DNA from: Actinomadura montaniterrae
Lineage (GTDB): Bacteria; Actinomycetota; Actinomycetes; Streptosporangiales; Streptosporangiaceae
DNA: 64,000 nucleotides
Assembly: GCF_008923365.1 (NCBI RefSeq)
Contig: NZ_WBMR01000026.1
Location: forward strand, 1-64,000
Reading direction: 5' to 3'
Shown piece after piece: positions 50,098-57,789 of this stretch. The translations under genes and the position numbers were made by a program. The stretch's first letter is position 1; every line of letters begins with the position of its first letter. The notes beneath the pieces are model-generated. The model was not told the DNA's origin, ran no database searches, and saw only the letters and a program-made list of their open reading frames with translations.

Positions 50098-50289
50098 TCA
50101 CGAGACCGAGATCGCGCGTTCCGGGCACGACCGGACGGCCTCCTGGACCGCCGCCTCCTGCCCGGCCGGGACGTCCTCGCTGACCGGCGAGGAGTGCCCG
50201 TCGACGTCGTCGAGCTCGAAGACCTCCGGCGCCCGCATCGCGCACAGCGTGTGGCCCTGGCAGCGCTCGGGATCGACCTTCACCTTCAC
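50098..50289 (-). CDS. Small ferredoxin ([3Fe-4S]/[4Fe-4S] type)
   Basis: A 63-residue ferredoxin. Cys10, Cys16 and Cys55 with His13 in the place of the fourth cysteine (CQGHTLC...SCP). The CxxHxxC...CP pattern is common in actinobacterial P450-linked ferredoxins. GTG start after GGGAGGGGAC. It is between a mycofactocin-type SDR and the DUF35-thiolase fusion. Its likely partners are the P450 at 61740 or the Rieske oxygenase at 14914, both under motif B. Confidence 0.85.
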   Translation of the reverse strand: MKVKVDPERCQGHTLCAMRAPEVFELDDVDGHSSPVSEDVPAGQEAAVQEAVRSCPERAISVS

Positions 50290-50309
50290 GATGTCCCCTC
50301 CCGGGAGTC

Positions 50310-51170
50310 TCAGACCTTGTAGTCGTGCCACTTGAGGTAGCCGCCGGCGTCCACCCGCATCTGCATGCCGGTGACGTAGCGCGACTCGTCCGAGGCGAGG
50401 AACAGCACCATGTCGCTGATGTCCCTCGGCTCGACGTAGGGGACCGGCATCGCCTGCTGCACGCCGAACGCGGGCTCGGCGTCCGCGCGGGTCGGGTGCT
50501 CGAGGTCCGGCCGGAACGACCGGTACATCGGCTCGCTGTGCAGCATGTCGGTGTTGCAGTTGGTCGGGTGCACGACGTTGGCGCGGATCCTCAGCCGGGC
50601 GACGTTCCGGGCCAGCTCGTGGATGTACTGCGACAGCGCCTGCTTCGCGTACATGTAGGCGTGGCCGCCGGGGTCCTTGCCCGGCTCGTCGATCGTCCCG
50701 ATGACCATGAGCGCCGCGGTGGAGCCGGTCGCGATGATCGAGCCGCCCTCGGGCAGGTGCGGCAGCGCGGCCTGCACCGCGTTGATCGTGCCGACCAGGT
50801 TGGTGTCGACGACGTCGCTCCACGCCTTCAGCGGCGGCTGCCCCTTCATCCCGGCGATGCCGGCCTGCGCCACGACGATGTCGAGCCGGCCGAGCTCGGC
50901 GACGCCCCGCTCGACCGCGTCCCGCATCTGCGCGGCCTCGCGGACGTCCGCCTGGACCGCCACGATGCGCCGCCCCAGCTCCTCGACGAGCCGGACGGTC
51001 TCCTTGAGGTCGTCGGGCCGGGCGAGGGGGTAGCCGACCGTCTCGTAGTCCTGGCACAGGTCGACCGCGATGATGTCGGCGCCCTCCTCGGCCAGCCGCA
51101 CCGCGTGGCTGCGGCCCTGGCCCCGGGCCGCGCCCGTGATGAACGCGACCTTCCCGTCAACACGTCCCAT
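50310..51170 (-). CDS. Mycofactocin-type SDR
   Basis: A 286-residue SDR. The opening GKVAFITGAARGQGRSHAVRLAEEGADIIAVDLC is the hallmark of the mycofactocin-coupled SDR group, which hold NAD(H) tightly and pass electrons to the peptide cofactor mycofactocin. A 20-odd-residue insertion after the second beta strand (QDYETVGYPLARPDDL) and YMYAKQAL (YxxxK) also fit. It probably oxidises a pathway alcohol. First gene of a minus unit (SDR, ferredoxin, DUF35-thiolase, hydrolase). Motif B lies 38 bp upstream. Confidence 0.9.
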   Translation of the reverse strand: MGRVDGKVAFITGAARGQGRSHAVRLAEEGADIIAVDLCQDYETVGYPLARPDDLKETVRLVEELGRRIVAVQADVREAAQMRDAVERGVAELGRLDIVVAQAGIAGMKGQPPLKAWSDVVDTNLVGTINAVQAALPHLPEGGSIIATGSTAALMVIGTIDEPGKDPGGHAYMYAKQALSQYIHELARNVARLRIRANVVHPTNCNTDMLHSEPMYRSFRPDLEHPTRADAEPAFGVQQAMPVPYVEPRDISDMVLFLASDESRYVTGMQMRVDAGGYLKWHDYKV

Positions 51171-51207
51171 GGGTGCCGTCCTCCGTGAGAACCATCATTC
51201 CAGATGT

Positions 51208-51222
51208 GAGAACAGTACTCTC
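51208..51222. promoter_or_regulatory. Motif B operator 4
   Basis: GAGAACAGTACTCTC fits motif B with one mismatch in the right arm (CTCTC for TTCTC). It lies 37 bp from the SDR ATG. A half-site GAGAA is also found at 51187 and GAGAATG at 51312 on the side of the divergent CaiB gene. Confidence 0.68.
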
Positions 51223-51332
51223 AACAGCGAGCCTCCCGGAAGTCCCGGGCCCGGGCGGAGCCGCACCGGAAGCTTGAGTCTCTGATCTTGTATGGTTGAT
51301 TTGCTTTTTTTGAGAATGTAACTTCCATCCAC

Positions 51333-51395
51333 ATGAGCGGCACGGGCTTGGAGGAGCGCATGGGGACCGAGATCGTCGCGGCGGTGGCCGCATGA
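51333..51395 (+). CDS. Possible 20-residue leader peptide coupled to the CoA-transferase gene
   Basis: ATG at 51333 opens a 20-codon frame (MSGTGLEERMGTEIV...) that ends with TGA overlapping the ATG of the CaiB gene as ATGA. The CaiB start has no Shine-Dalgarno of its own because its upstream bases are GGTGGCCGC. GGAGG inside this frame serves only an internal ATG at 51360. Ribosomes arriving through this frame would reinitiate at CaiB. It could also be a residue of a longer N-terminus. No homologue is recognised. Confidence 0.45.
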   Translation: MSGTGLEERMGTEIVAAVAA

Positions 51396-52597
51396 GGCCG
51401 CTGGAGGGCGTCCGCGTCCTGGAGGTCGCCATGTACGGGTTCGTCCCGTCGGCCGGCGGGGTGCTGGCCGACTGGGGCGCCGACGTGGTCAAGGTCGAGC
51501 ACGCCGTCACCGGCGACCCGCAGCGCGGGCTCCGCCAGGTCGGCACGCTCCGCGTCGAGGGCGACCCGAACCCCAACATCGAGCACGCCAACCGCGGCAA
51601 GCGCTCCCTCGGGCTCGACCTGTCGGTGCCCGAGGGCAAGGAGGTGCTCGAGGCGCTGATCCGCCGCTCGGACGTGTTCCTGACCAGCTTCCTGCCGGGG
51701 GCCAGGCGCAAGTTCGGCATCGACGTCGACGACGTCCGCGCGGTCAACCCCGAGATCGTCTACGCCCGGGGCAGCGCCCTCGGCCCGCGCGGCCGGGAGG
51801 CCGACAAGGGCGGCTACGACATGACGGCGTTCTGGGCCCGCGGCGGGACCGCCGCCAGCCTCACCCCGCCCGGAACCGAGGGGATGATCAGCCCGCCCGG
51901 CCCGGCCTACGGCGACACGGTCTCCGGCACGAACCTCGCCGGCGGCATCGCGGCCGCGCTGTTCCGGCGCGAGCGCACCGGCGAGCCGTCGGTCGTCGAC
52001 GTGTCGCTGTTCGGCAGCGGGCTGTGGGCGATGGGCCACGGCATCGCGCTGTCGATGCACGTCGGCGAGCCGCTGGTCGCGGCCCCGGCGGGGGCGCACG
52101 GGTCGCCGACGAACCCGCTGTCCGGCCTGTACGCCACGTCCGACGGCCGCTACCTGGCCTTCGTCATGCTCCAGCCCGGGAAGTTCTGGGCGGACGTGTG
52201 CCGCCACATCGACCGGCCGGAGCTGGCCGCCGACCCCCGCTTCGCCGACGCCGAGCGGATCGCCGCCAACACCGCGGAGGCCGTCGCGATCCTCCGGGAG
52301 GCCATCGCCGCGCGGACCCTGGCGGAGTGGACCGAGCGCTTCGCCACCCTCGCCGGGCCGTGGGCGCCGGTGCAGGACTCGCTGCAGGCCGGGAACGACC
52401 CCCAGGCCCGCGCGAACGAGTACATCGTCAAGGCCGGCGACCTGGAGCTGGTCGCGAGCCCGGTGCAGTTCGACGTCGCCGCACCCGCGGTCGGCCCGGC
52501 GCCCGAGTTCGCCGCCCAGACCGAGGAGATCCTCACCGAGCTCGGCCTCGACTGGGACCGCATCATCGCCCTCAAGGCCGCGGGCGCCATCACCTGA
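51392..52597 (+). CDS. CaiB/BaiF family (class III) CoA-transferase
   Basis: A 401-residue protein: GVRVLEVAMYGFVPSAGGVLADWGADVVKVEH, NRGKRSLGLDLS and the catalytic Asp region READKGGYDMTAFWARGG. It resembles the protein at 57790 (VLEVAQWTFAPAAAAVLADFGASVIKIED, DADRGGYDFTSFWMRSG) much more than the motif A protein at 29030, so the two motif B proteins are paralogues. It is monocistronic, with a strong terminator after it. CoA transfer or racemisation is possible. Confidence 0.9.
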   Translation: MRPLEGVRVLEVAMYGFVPSAGGVLADWGADVVKVEHAVTGDPQRGLRQVGTLRVEGDPNPNIEHANRGKRSLGLDLSVPEGKEVLEALIRRSDVFLTSFLPGARRKFGIDVDDVRAVNPEIVYARGSALGPRGREADKGGYDMTAFWARGGTAASLTPPGTEGMISPPGPAYGDTVSGTNLAGGIAAALFRRERTGEPSVVDVSLFGSGLWAMGHGIALSMHVGEPLVAAPAGAHGSPTNPLSGLYATSDGRYLAFVMLQPGKFWADVCRHIDRPELAADPRFADAERIAANTAEAVAILREAIAARTLAEWTERFATLAGPWAPVQDSLQAGNDPQARANEYIVKAGDLELVASPVQFDVAAPAVGPAPEFAAQTEEILTELGLDWDRIIALKAAGAIT

Positions 52598-52614
52598 ACG
52601 GACACCGCGGACTC

Positions 52615-52659
52615 CGCCCCGCCGTGCGGGCGCCCACCGGAGCGCCGCACGGCGGGGCG
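52615..52659. terminator. Bidirectional terminator
   Basis: A perfect 15-bp stem, CGCCCCGCCGTGCGG with CCGCACGGCGGGGCG, and a 15-nt loop between the CaiB gene ending at 52597 and the convergent hydrolase-like gene ending at 52667. Confidence 0.87.
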
Positions 52660-52666
52660 ATGGCCG

Positions 52667-53398
52667 TCAGCGCGACGGCGCGGGCACATCGGCGCCGCGC
52701 GTCCATCTGGACGCGGAGCCCGCGATGGCCTCGACGGTCTCGGCGGGCAGGAACGACGAGTCCTGCAGCACGCGCAGGTCCACCGTGACGCCGGAGCGGG
52801 CGGCGCGCGCGGCGAACGCCAGCGAGTCGTCCAGCAGCGGATCCGTTCCCGACGCCAGGAGCCGGACGGGCGGAAGCCCGTGCAGGTTGGCGTACAGGGG
52901 GCTGAGGAGCGGGTCGGCCGGGTTCGCGCCGCCCGCGTAGCGCTCCACGCGGCGGCGGAGCCCCGCGGCGTCGAACCGGGGGTCGGCGCTCGCGTTGAGG
53001 CGCAGGCTCGGCGCCTCCAGCGTCAGGTCGAGCAGCGCCGACACCAGGACCGCGCACGGGGGCTGCTCGGCGCCGAGGTCGCGGAGCCGCAGCAGCAGGG
53101 CGGCGGCCAGCCCCGCGCCGAGCCGCTCGCCCGCGACGACCGTCGGCCCGGACGCCCGGCAGTGCTCGTAGGCGGCGTGGACGTCGTCGAGGGCGGCCGG
53201 GAACCGCGCTCCGTACCGGCAGGAGACCACGGTCGCCCTCGTGCGGAGGGCGACGTGCCCGGCCAGGTCGAGCACGTGCCCGGGCGCGTCCGGCCGGTCG
53301 CCGTCGCCGTGCACGTAGAGGACGGTCGTCCCGCTCCCGCCCGCCGGACGCACGACGGGCCCCGCCGGGCCCTCGGTCAGCCACACGTCATCGCGCAC
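52667..53398 (-). CDS. HSL-type alpha/beta hydrolase homologue, probably catalytically inactive
   Basis: A 243-residue relative of hormone-sensitive-lipase-type esterases. The fold markers are in place: VLYVHGDGD (normally HGGG), AALDDVHAAYEHC, VVAGERLGAGLAAALLLRL and LLASGTDPLLDDSLAFA. The nucleophile motif GDSAGG is changed to GERLGAG, so residue 92 is Arg instead of Ser. The catalytic His region near QDSSFLPAE has no His. The reading frame is intact and overlaps the hydratase gene by 11 bp, so it looks maintained as a non-enzymatic protein, for example a binding or regulatory subunit. Confidence 0.8.
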   Translation of the reverse strand: MRDDVWLTEGPAGPVVRPAGGSGTTVLYVHGDGDRPDAPGHVLDLAGHVALRTRATVVSCRYGARFPAALDDVHAAYEHCRASGPTVVAGERLGAGLAAALLLRLRDLGAEQPPCAVLVSALLDLTLEAPSLRLNASADPRFDAAGLRRRVERYAGGANPADPLLSPLYANLHGLPPVRLLASGTDPLLDDSLAFAARAARSGVTVDLRVLQDSSFLPAETVEAIAGSASRWTRGADVPAPSR

Positions 53399-54107
53399 GG
53401 TTCATCACCTTCTCCGCCGCCTCCCAGTGCTCGTCCGCGACCCACAGCCGGGCGAAGGCCCCCGCCGCCTCCTCCGCCGTCAGGCCGCCCGCGGTGACCC
53501 GCTTGATCTCGCGCGCCGCGCCGGTGGCGAGGGACGCCGCCAGCGACCGCCAGCCCTCCTCGAAGGAGGCGCGGGGGAGCACCCGGTCGACCAGCCCGAG
53601 GCGTTCGGCCTCCGCCGCGCCGAGCACGGTGCCCGCGCCTGCGAGCAGGAGGGCGCGGCCCCGGCCGACCAGCGCGGCGAGGCGTTCCGCCCCGCCCCAG
53701 GCCGGCATGATCGCCAGCGTCGACTGGGTGAAACCGATCTTTATGTCGGCGGCGGCCACCCGGATGTCGGCGGCCACCGCGACCTCGGCGCCGCCGCCGA
53801 GCGCGTGCCCGTTCAGCGCGGCGATCACCGGTCCGGGGAAGGCCGCGATCCGGTCGCAGACCCCGCGCATCCGCAGGGCCATCGCGACCGCCTCGGGCTC
53901 GGTGCGGATCGCGGCGAGCTCCTTCAGGTCGCCGCCCGAGACGAACGCGCGGTCGCCCGCGCCCCGGATCACCAGCGCGCCGGCGCCCCGCGCCGCGGCG
54001 AGCGCCTCGTCCAGCCGGTCCATGGTGGCCGGTGCGATGGCGTTGCGGGCCTGCGGGCGGTCGATGGTGATGACCGCCACCCCGCCCTCCAGCTCGAGAT
54101 CGACCAT
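53388..54107 (-). CDS. Enoyl-CoA hydratase/isomerase family protein
   Basis: A 239-residue crotonase: VAVITIDRPQARNAIAPATM, GDRAFVSGGDLKELA and LNGHALGGGAEVAVAADIRVAA, then TLAIMPAWGGAERLAALVG. The oxyanion-hole residues are intact and the second acid position is within GGAERL. It is a little short at the N-terminus. ATG 54107 has GGAGAGG upstream; the longer frame to 54176 would run over the operator. First gene of a two-gene unit with the inactive hydrolase homologue, 25 bp after a motif B site. Confidence 0.87.
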   Translation of the reverse strand: MVDLELEGGVAVITIDRPQARNAIAPATMDRLDEALAAARGAGALVIRGAGDRAFVSGGDLKELAAIRTEPEAVAMALRMRGVCDRIAAFPGPVIAALNGHALGGGAEVAVAADIRVAAADIKIGFTQSTLAIMPAWGGAERLAALVGRGRALLLAGAGTVLGAAEAERLGLVDRVLPRASFEEGWRSLAASLATGAAREIKRVTAGGLTAEEAAGAFARLWVADEHWEAAEKVMNRAR

Positions 54108-54131
54108 GCGGGCCTCTCCAGACGGCGAGTA

Positions 54132-54146
54132 GAGATTGACATTCTC
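54132..54146. promoter_or_regulatory. Motif B operator 5
   Basis: GAGATTGACATTCTC fits motif B with one mismatch (GAGAT for GAGAA). It lies 25 bp from the ATG of the hydratase gene, in an AT-rich 121-bp gap between that gene and the TetR gene ending at 54229. Confidence 0.68.
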
Positions 54147-54228
54147 ATTTCTGGAAATAGCATATTCGCCAGTCACGGCGCAGGCAACCCTCGGACCGGC
54201 GCCGGCGGGGATCAGACGATTGGCGGGA

Positions 54229-54912
54229 TCAGGGGGCGGTCGCGCCGGCGGACGCGGGGCCGCAGCCGCGCAGCGCGGTCAGGCAGAACCGCCAGACGTT
54301 CTCGGCGAGCGCGCCGCGGTCGGGCTCGGGCATCTCGCCCATGCCGAGGACCAGGGTGTGGAAGGACGTGGTGACGATCGAGGTGATGATGTGCACGTCC
54401 CAGTCGAGGTTCGCCGGGCGCACGAGGCCGGCCGCGGCCGCGTCGGCGATGAGCTCGCGGACGAACGCCTCGTACGGGCGCCCGGTCGCGGCGATCGTCT
54501 CCGGGCTCGTCCGGGCGATCCGCACGTGCTCGTGGGCGATCACGCGGCTGAGCGACTCGTTCTCCCGGTGCCACACCAGCGGCCAGGTGACCGCCATCCG
54601 CAGCCGCTCCAGCGGGTCGCCGGACGCGGCCAGGATGTACTCGCGGATCCTCGGCAGCGCCCCGGTGACCGACGTCGTGAAGACGGTCCGGAGGAACTCC
54701 TCCTTGTTGGGGAAGCACCGGTAGAACGTCTTGATGGCGACGCCGGCGCGGCGGACGAGCTCCTCGATCGTGTACTCCGAGTCGCCCTTCTCCAGCAGCA
54801 GGCGCTGCCCGGCCGCGATGAGCTTCGCCCGCGGCCCGACGAACCCCGTGCCGGCGGGACGGCGGTCGACGGCGTGCCGGGTCATGCGCTCCGCCCACCC
54901 CGGCTCCAGCAT
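54229..54912 (-). CDS. TetR family regulator at the end of the CaiB operon
   Basis: A 227-residue TetR protein; the HTH is at about residues 47-67 (YTIEELVRRAGVAIKTFYRCFPNKEEFLRTV). The C-terminal domain has WPLVWHRENESLSRVIAHEHVRIARTSPE and HIITSIVTTSFHTLVLGMGEMPEPDRG, an arrangement seen in actinobacterial regulators of lipid genes. Its ATG overlaps the TGA of the DUF35 gene (TGATG), so it is the last gene of the unit CaiB, amidohydrolase, thiolase fold, DUF35, TetR and is expressed with it. It is a second candidate to bind motif B. Confidence 0.87.
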   Translation of the reverse strand: MLEPGWAERMTRHAVDRRPAGTGFVGPRAKLIAAGQRLLLEKGDSEYTIEELVRRAGVAIKTFYRCFPNKEEFLRTVFTTSVTGALPRIREYILAASGDPLERLRMAVTWPLVWHRENESLSRVIAHEHVRIARTSPETIAATGRPYEAFVRELIADAAAAGLVRPANLDWDVHIITSIVTTSFHTLVLGMGEMPEPDRGALAENVWRFCLTALRGCGPASAGATAP

Positions 54913-55340
54913 CACGCGCCAAGGGTATCGCCCGGCCCCCGGACCGGCCGGAAGACGGGGATCACCACCTCCGGGGCGGCCTCCTGGAAGTCCACCTGCA
55001 CCCGCATTCCGACCTCCAGCAGGCCGGCGCCGACGACGGCCGCGTGGACGAGGGGGCCCTCGTCCAGCTCCACCAGCGCGACGTTGGGCGGCGGATCGTC
55101 GAACGACGTCGCGTACCGCTGGTGGACGACCGTCCAGGTGCGCAGGCGGCCGAGGCCGCTCGCCGGCTCCCACGCCATCGGCGCCATGCCGTGGCCCGGG
55201 CAGCCGCCCGCCGGCCACACGGCCCGGCCGCACTCGCCGCAGCGGAAGACCAGGAAGCGGCGCTCGCGGCAGGCCCGCCAGAACTCCGCGTCGGCCGTGT
55301 CCGGCGCGACGTCCCCGGGGTAGGGGCGCGGGGCGTTCAC
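54912..55340 (-). CDS. DUF35 zinc-ribbon/OB-fold protein
   Basis: A 142-residue DUF35 protein. The zinc ribbon is atypical: Cys34 and Cys37 (FRCGECG) are followed by Cys47 and His50 (CPGHG), so the fourth ligand would be His. The OB-fold has LRTWTVVHQRYATSFDDPPPNVALVELDEGPLVHAAVV and VQVDFQEAAPEVVIPVFRPV. The GTG start overlaps the stop of the thiolase-fold gene upstream (GTGA). It is the partner of that protein, as in the other two DUF35/thiolase sets, though here the gene order is reversed. Confidence 0.87.
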   Translation of the reverse strand: MNAPRPYPGDVAPDTADAEFWRACRERRFLVFRCGECGRAVWPAGGCPGHGMAPMAWEPASGLGRLRTWTVVHQRYATSFDDPPPNVALVELDEGPLVHAAVVGAGLLEVGMRVQVDFQEAAPEVVIPVFRPVRGPGDTLGA

Positions 55341-56506
55341 CGGGGTCTGCCCAGCACGAGCGACACGTGCGCCCACGAGCCGTGCACGCCGCCGTTCCCT
55401 CCGCTGCCGCTGACCAGGCACAGCTCCGCGTCCGGCACTTGGTTCGTCGGCGCCTGGCCGCGGACCTGCAGGACGCCCTCCGACAGCGGCGTGAACCCGG
55501 TGGCGTAGAACCCCGAGTGCTGCCCTCCGCCGGTGTTGGTGGGCAGCTTCCCGGCGGGTCCGGTATGGCCGTCCCGGACGAACGCGGGCGCCTCGCCCTC
55601 ACCGCAGAAGCCGTACTCCTCCAGCTGCATGAGCGTCGCGATCGTGAAGGGCGCGTAGAGCTGCGCCACGGATATGTCCTCGGGGCCCACACCGGCCTCC
55701 GCGTACGCGCGCCGGGCGGCGTCGGGCGCCGCGCCGAGCCGCTCGTCCATCGTGCCGTCCCACCAGTTGGCGATGTTGTGCCCGCAGCCCGCGCCGAGGA
55801 CCGCGACCGGGCTCCCGGCGCAGTCCGCGGCCCGCTCCGCCGACGTGATCACGATGGCGACGCCGCCGTCGGTCGGGCGCGAGCAGTCGAGCAGCCGCAG
55901 CGGGTCGACGATCATCCGGGACGCCTGGTGGTCGGCCACCGTGATCGGCCGCCCGTACCCGACCGCGCCCGGGCGGACGCTCCCGTACGCCCGCTCGACG
56001 ACGGCGACCGCGGCCAGGTCCTCCGACGTCGCGCCGTGCACCTCCATGTACCGCCGCGCGGCCATGGCGTAGACCGCGCCCGGCCCGACCAGCCCGTACA
56101 GGTACGGGTAGCCGTAGCTGTACCCGCCGATGTCGGAGCGGCCGGCGACGCCGTGGTTCGGCTCCAGCCGTGGGGCCGCCCCGGTGAACGCCTCCCCGTA
56201 GACGCTGAGGACGCGGTCGGCCTGCCCGGTCGCGATGAGGCCGGCGGCGACGACGACCGACAGCGCGGGGGAGGCGCCCCCCGAGTTGAGCGCGAACGAC
56301 GCCCGCGGGGACAGCCCGGCGTAGCGCAGGTCCTCCGGCTGGACGCCGAAGCAGATGCAGGTGTCGACCAGCTCGCGGCCGATCCCCGCGTCGGCCAGCG
56401 CCGCGTCGATGGCCTGCCTTCGCAGCTCCCTGGGCGAGATCCCGAGCCGGCGCCCCTGCGGGCTCATCCCGAGCCCGACGATGGTGGCGGTGCGGGCGTC
56501 CGTCAC
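55337..56506 (-). CDS. Thiolase-fold lipid-transfer-type protein (Ltp-like aldolase subunit)
   Basis: A 389-residue protein: TATIVGLGMSPQGRRLGISPRELRRQAIDAALADAG start, FALNSGGASPALSVVVAAGLIATGQADRVL where a true thiolase would have its Cys, VAQLYAPFTIATLMQLEEYGFCGEGEAPAFV and LPTNTGGGQHSGFYATGFTPL. The missing nucleophile Cys argues against thiolysis and for an aldolase-type role with the DUF35 partner. GTGA overlaps on both sides show tight coupling with the amidohydrolase and DUF35 genes. Confidence 0.87.
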   Translation of the reverse strand: MTDARTATIVGLGMSPQGRRLGISPRELRRQAIDAALADAGIGRELVDTCICFGVQPEDLRYAGLSPRASFALNSGGASPALSVVVAAGLIATGQADRVLSVYGEAFTGAAPRLEPNHGVAGRSDIGGYSYGYPYLYGLVGPGAVYAMAARRYMEVHGATSEDLAAVAVVERAYGSVRPGAVGYGRPITVADHQASRMIVDPLRLLDCSRPTDGGVAIVITSAERAADCAGSPVAVLGAGCGHNIANWWDGTMDERLGAAPDAARRAYAEAGVGPEDISVAQLYAPFTIATLMQLEEYGFCGEGEAPAFVRDGHTGPAGKLPTNTGGGQHSGFYATGFTPLSEGVLQVRGQAPTNQVPDAELCLVSGSGGNGGVHGSWAHVSLVLGRPR

Positions 56507-57753
56507 GAGACCCCGCCGGGGACGGGCAGGCCCGCGGTGTCGGCCGGGGTGAACCCGAACAGCCGTTCGGCGTTGCCCCGGAGCACCTTGTACTGCACCT
56601 CGGGGTCCATCCCGGCGAGCCGGTCGTGGGCGAGCTTGATGGAGTTCGGCCAGGTGGTGTCCGAGTGCGGGTAGTCGGTCTCGATCATGACGTTGTCCTC
56701 GCCGATGAGGTCGAGGTTGCGCAGCCCGGCGACGTCGTCGATGAAGCAGCCGTAGACGTGGTCGCGGAAGCTCTGCCGGATGTCGAAGGTCAGGTAGTCG
56801 ATGCTGTGCGCGCCGCCGTCGGTGCGCTGCTGCTTGCTGCCCTTGCCGGGGTCGTAGTCGATGCCGCGCTGGAACCAGAACCGCTGCTTGTCGATGACCT
56901 GCTCGGCCCGCTCCAGGAAGTAGGGGATCCAGCCGATGTTCCCCTCCGCCAGCGAGATCTTCAGGTCGGGGAACCGCTCGAACACGCCGCTGAACAGCCA
57001 GTCGAGCATCGTCCCCGAGGTGCGGACGGCACCCCAGGACAGGTTCGCCATGAAGTTGGTGTCGCCGTTGATCGACGGGATCTGCGACGACGAGCCGACG
57101 TGCATGCAGATGACGACGCCGCACTCGGCGGCGGCGCGGAAGAACGGGTCCCAGTAGCGGCCCGGGTCGTTGATCGTCGGGAGGCCGAGCGGCTCGGGGT
57201 TCTCGCTGAACGCGACGGCGCGCACGCCCTTCCCGGCGACGCGCCGCACCTCGTCCGCCGCCGCCTCGGGGTCCCACAGGGGGATCAGCGTGAGCGGGAT
57301 GAACCGGCCGGGCGCGCTCGCGCACCACTCCTCGACCATCCAGTCGTTGTAGGCCTTGACGCAGGCGAGCCCGAGCTCCTTGTCCTCGCCGCGGTAGAAG
57401 GTCTGGCCGCAGAACGCGGGGAAGGTCGGGAACGTCATCGACGCGAGGATGCCGCCCTGGTTCATGTCCTCGACGCGGGCCCGCGGGTCGTAGCAGCCGG
57501 GCCGCATCTCGTCGTAGCCGAGCGGCTCCGGGCTGATCAGGCTCTTGTCCCGGCCGACCGTCGCGGACAGGCCGCTGGCCCGCTGCTTCATGCCGAGGTA
57601 GTGCCACGTGCCCTTGCCGTCCTCGTCGACGACGAGCTTCGGGCCGCGGTCGCGGTGCTTCTCCGGCAGCCAGGTCTGCCACAGGTGCCCCGGTTCGAGG
57701 ACGTGGTCGTCGACCGAGATCAGCCAGTTCAGGTCGGGGGTCGGGTCCGTCAT
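56503..57753 (-). CDS. Amidohydrolase-2 family metal-dependent hydrolase/decarboxylase
   Basis: A 416-residue TIM barrel. It starts WLISVDDHVLEPGHLW, where VDDHVLE carries the first metal site as D-x-H. Further elements are ECGVVICMHVGSSSQIPSI (metal His), FERFPDLKISLAEGNIGWIPYFLERAEQV and IETDYPHSDTTWPN (metal Asp, and H). It is related to but clearly distinct from the motif A protein at 37331. A decarboxylase or C-C hydrolase is typical for the family. Second gene of the CaiB unit. Confidence 0.88.
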   Translation of the reverse strand: MTDPTPDLNWLISVDDHVLEPGHLWQTWLPEKHRDRGPKLVVDEDGKGTWHYLGMKQRASGLSATVGRDKSLISPEPLGYDEMRPGCYDPRARVEDMNQGGILASMTFPTFPAFCGQTFYRGEDKELGLACVKAYNDWMVEEWCASAPGRFIPLTLIPLWDPEAAADEVRRVAGKGVRAVAFSENPEPLGLPTINDPGRYWDPFFRAAAECGVVICMHVGSSSQIPSINGDTNFMANLSWGAVRTSGTMLDWLFSGVFERFPDLKISLAEGNIGWIPYFLERAEQVIDKQRFWFQRGIDYDPGKGSKQQRTDGGAHSIDYLTFDIRQSFRDHVYGCFIDDVAGLRNLDLIGEDNVMIETDYPHSDTTWPNSIKLAHDRLAGMDPEVQYKVLRGNAERLFGFTPADTAGLPVPGGVS

Positions 57754-57789
57754 GACGGTTCGTCCTTTCCGTTGGGACGCCGGCGCTCG

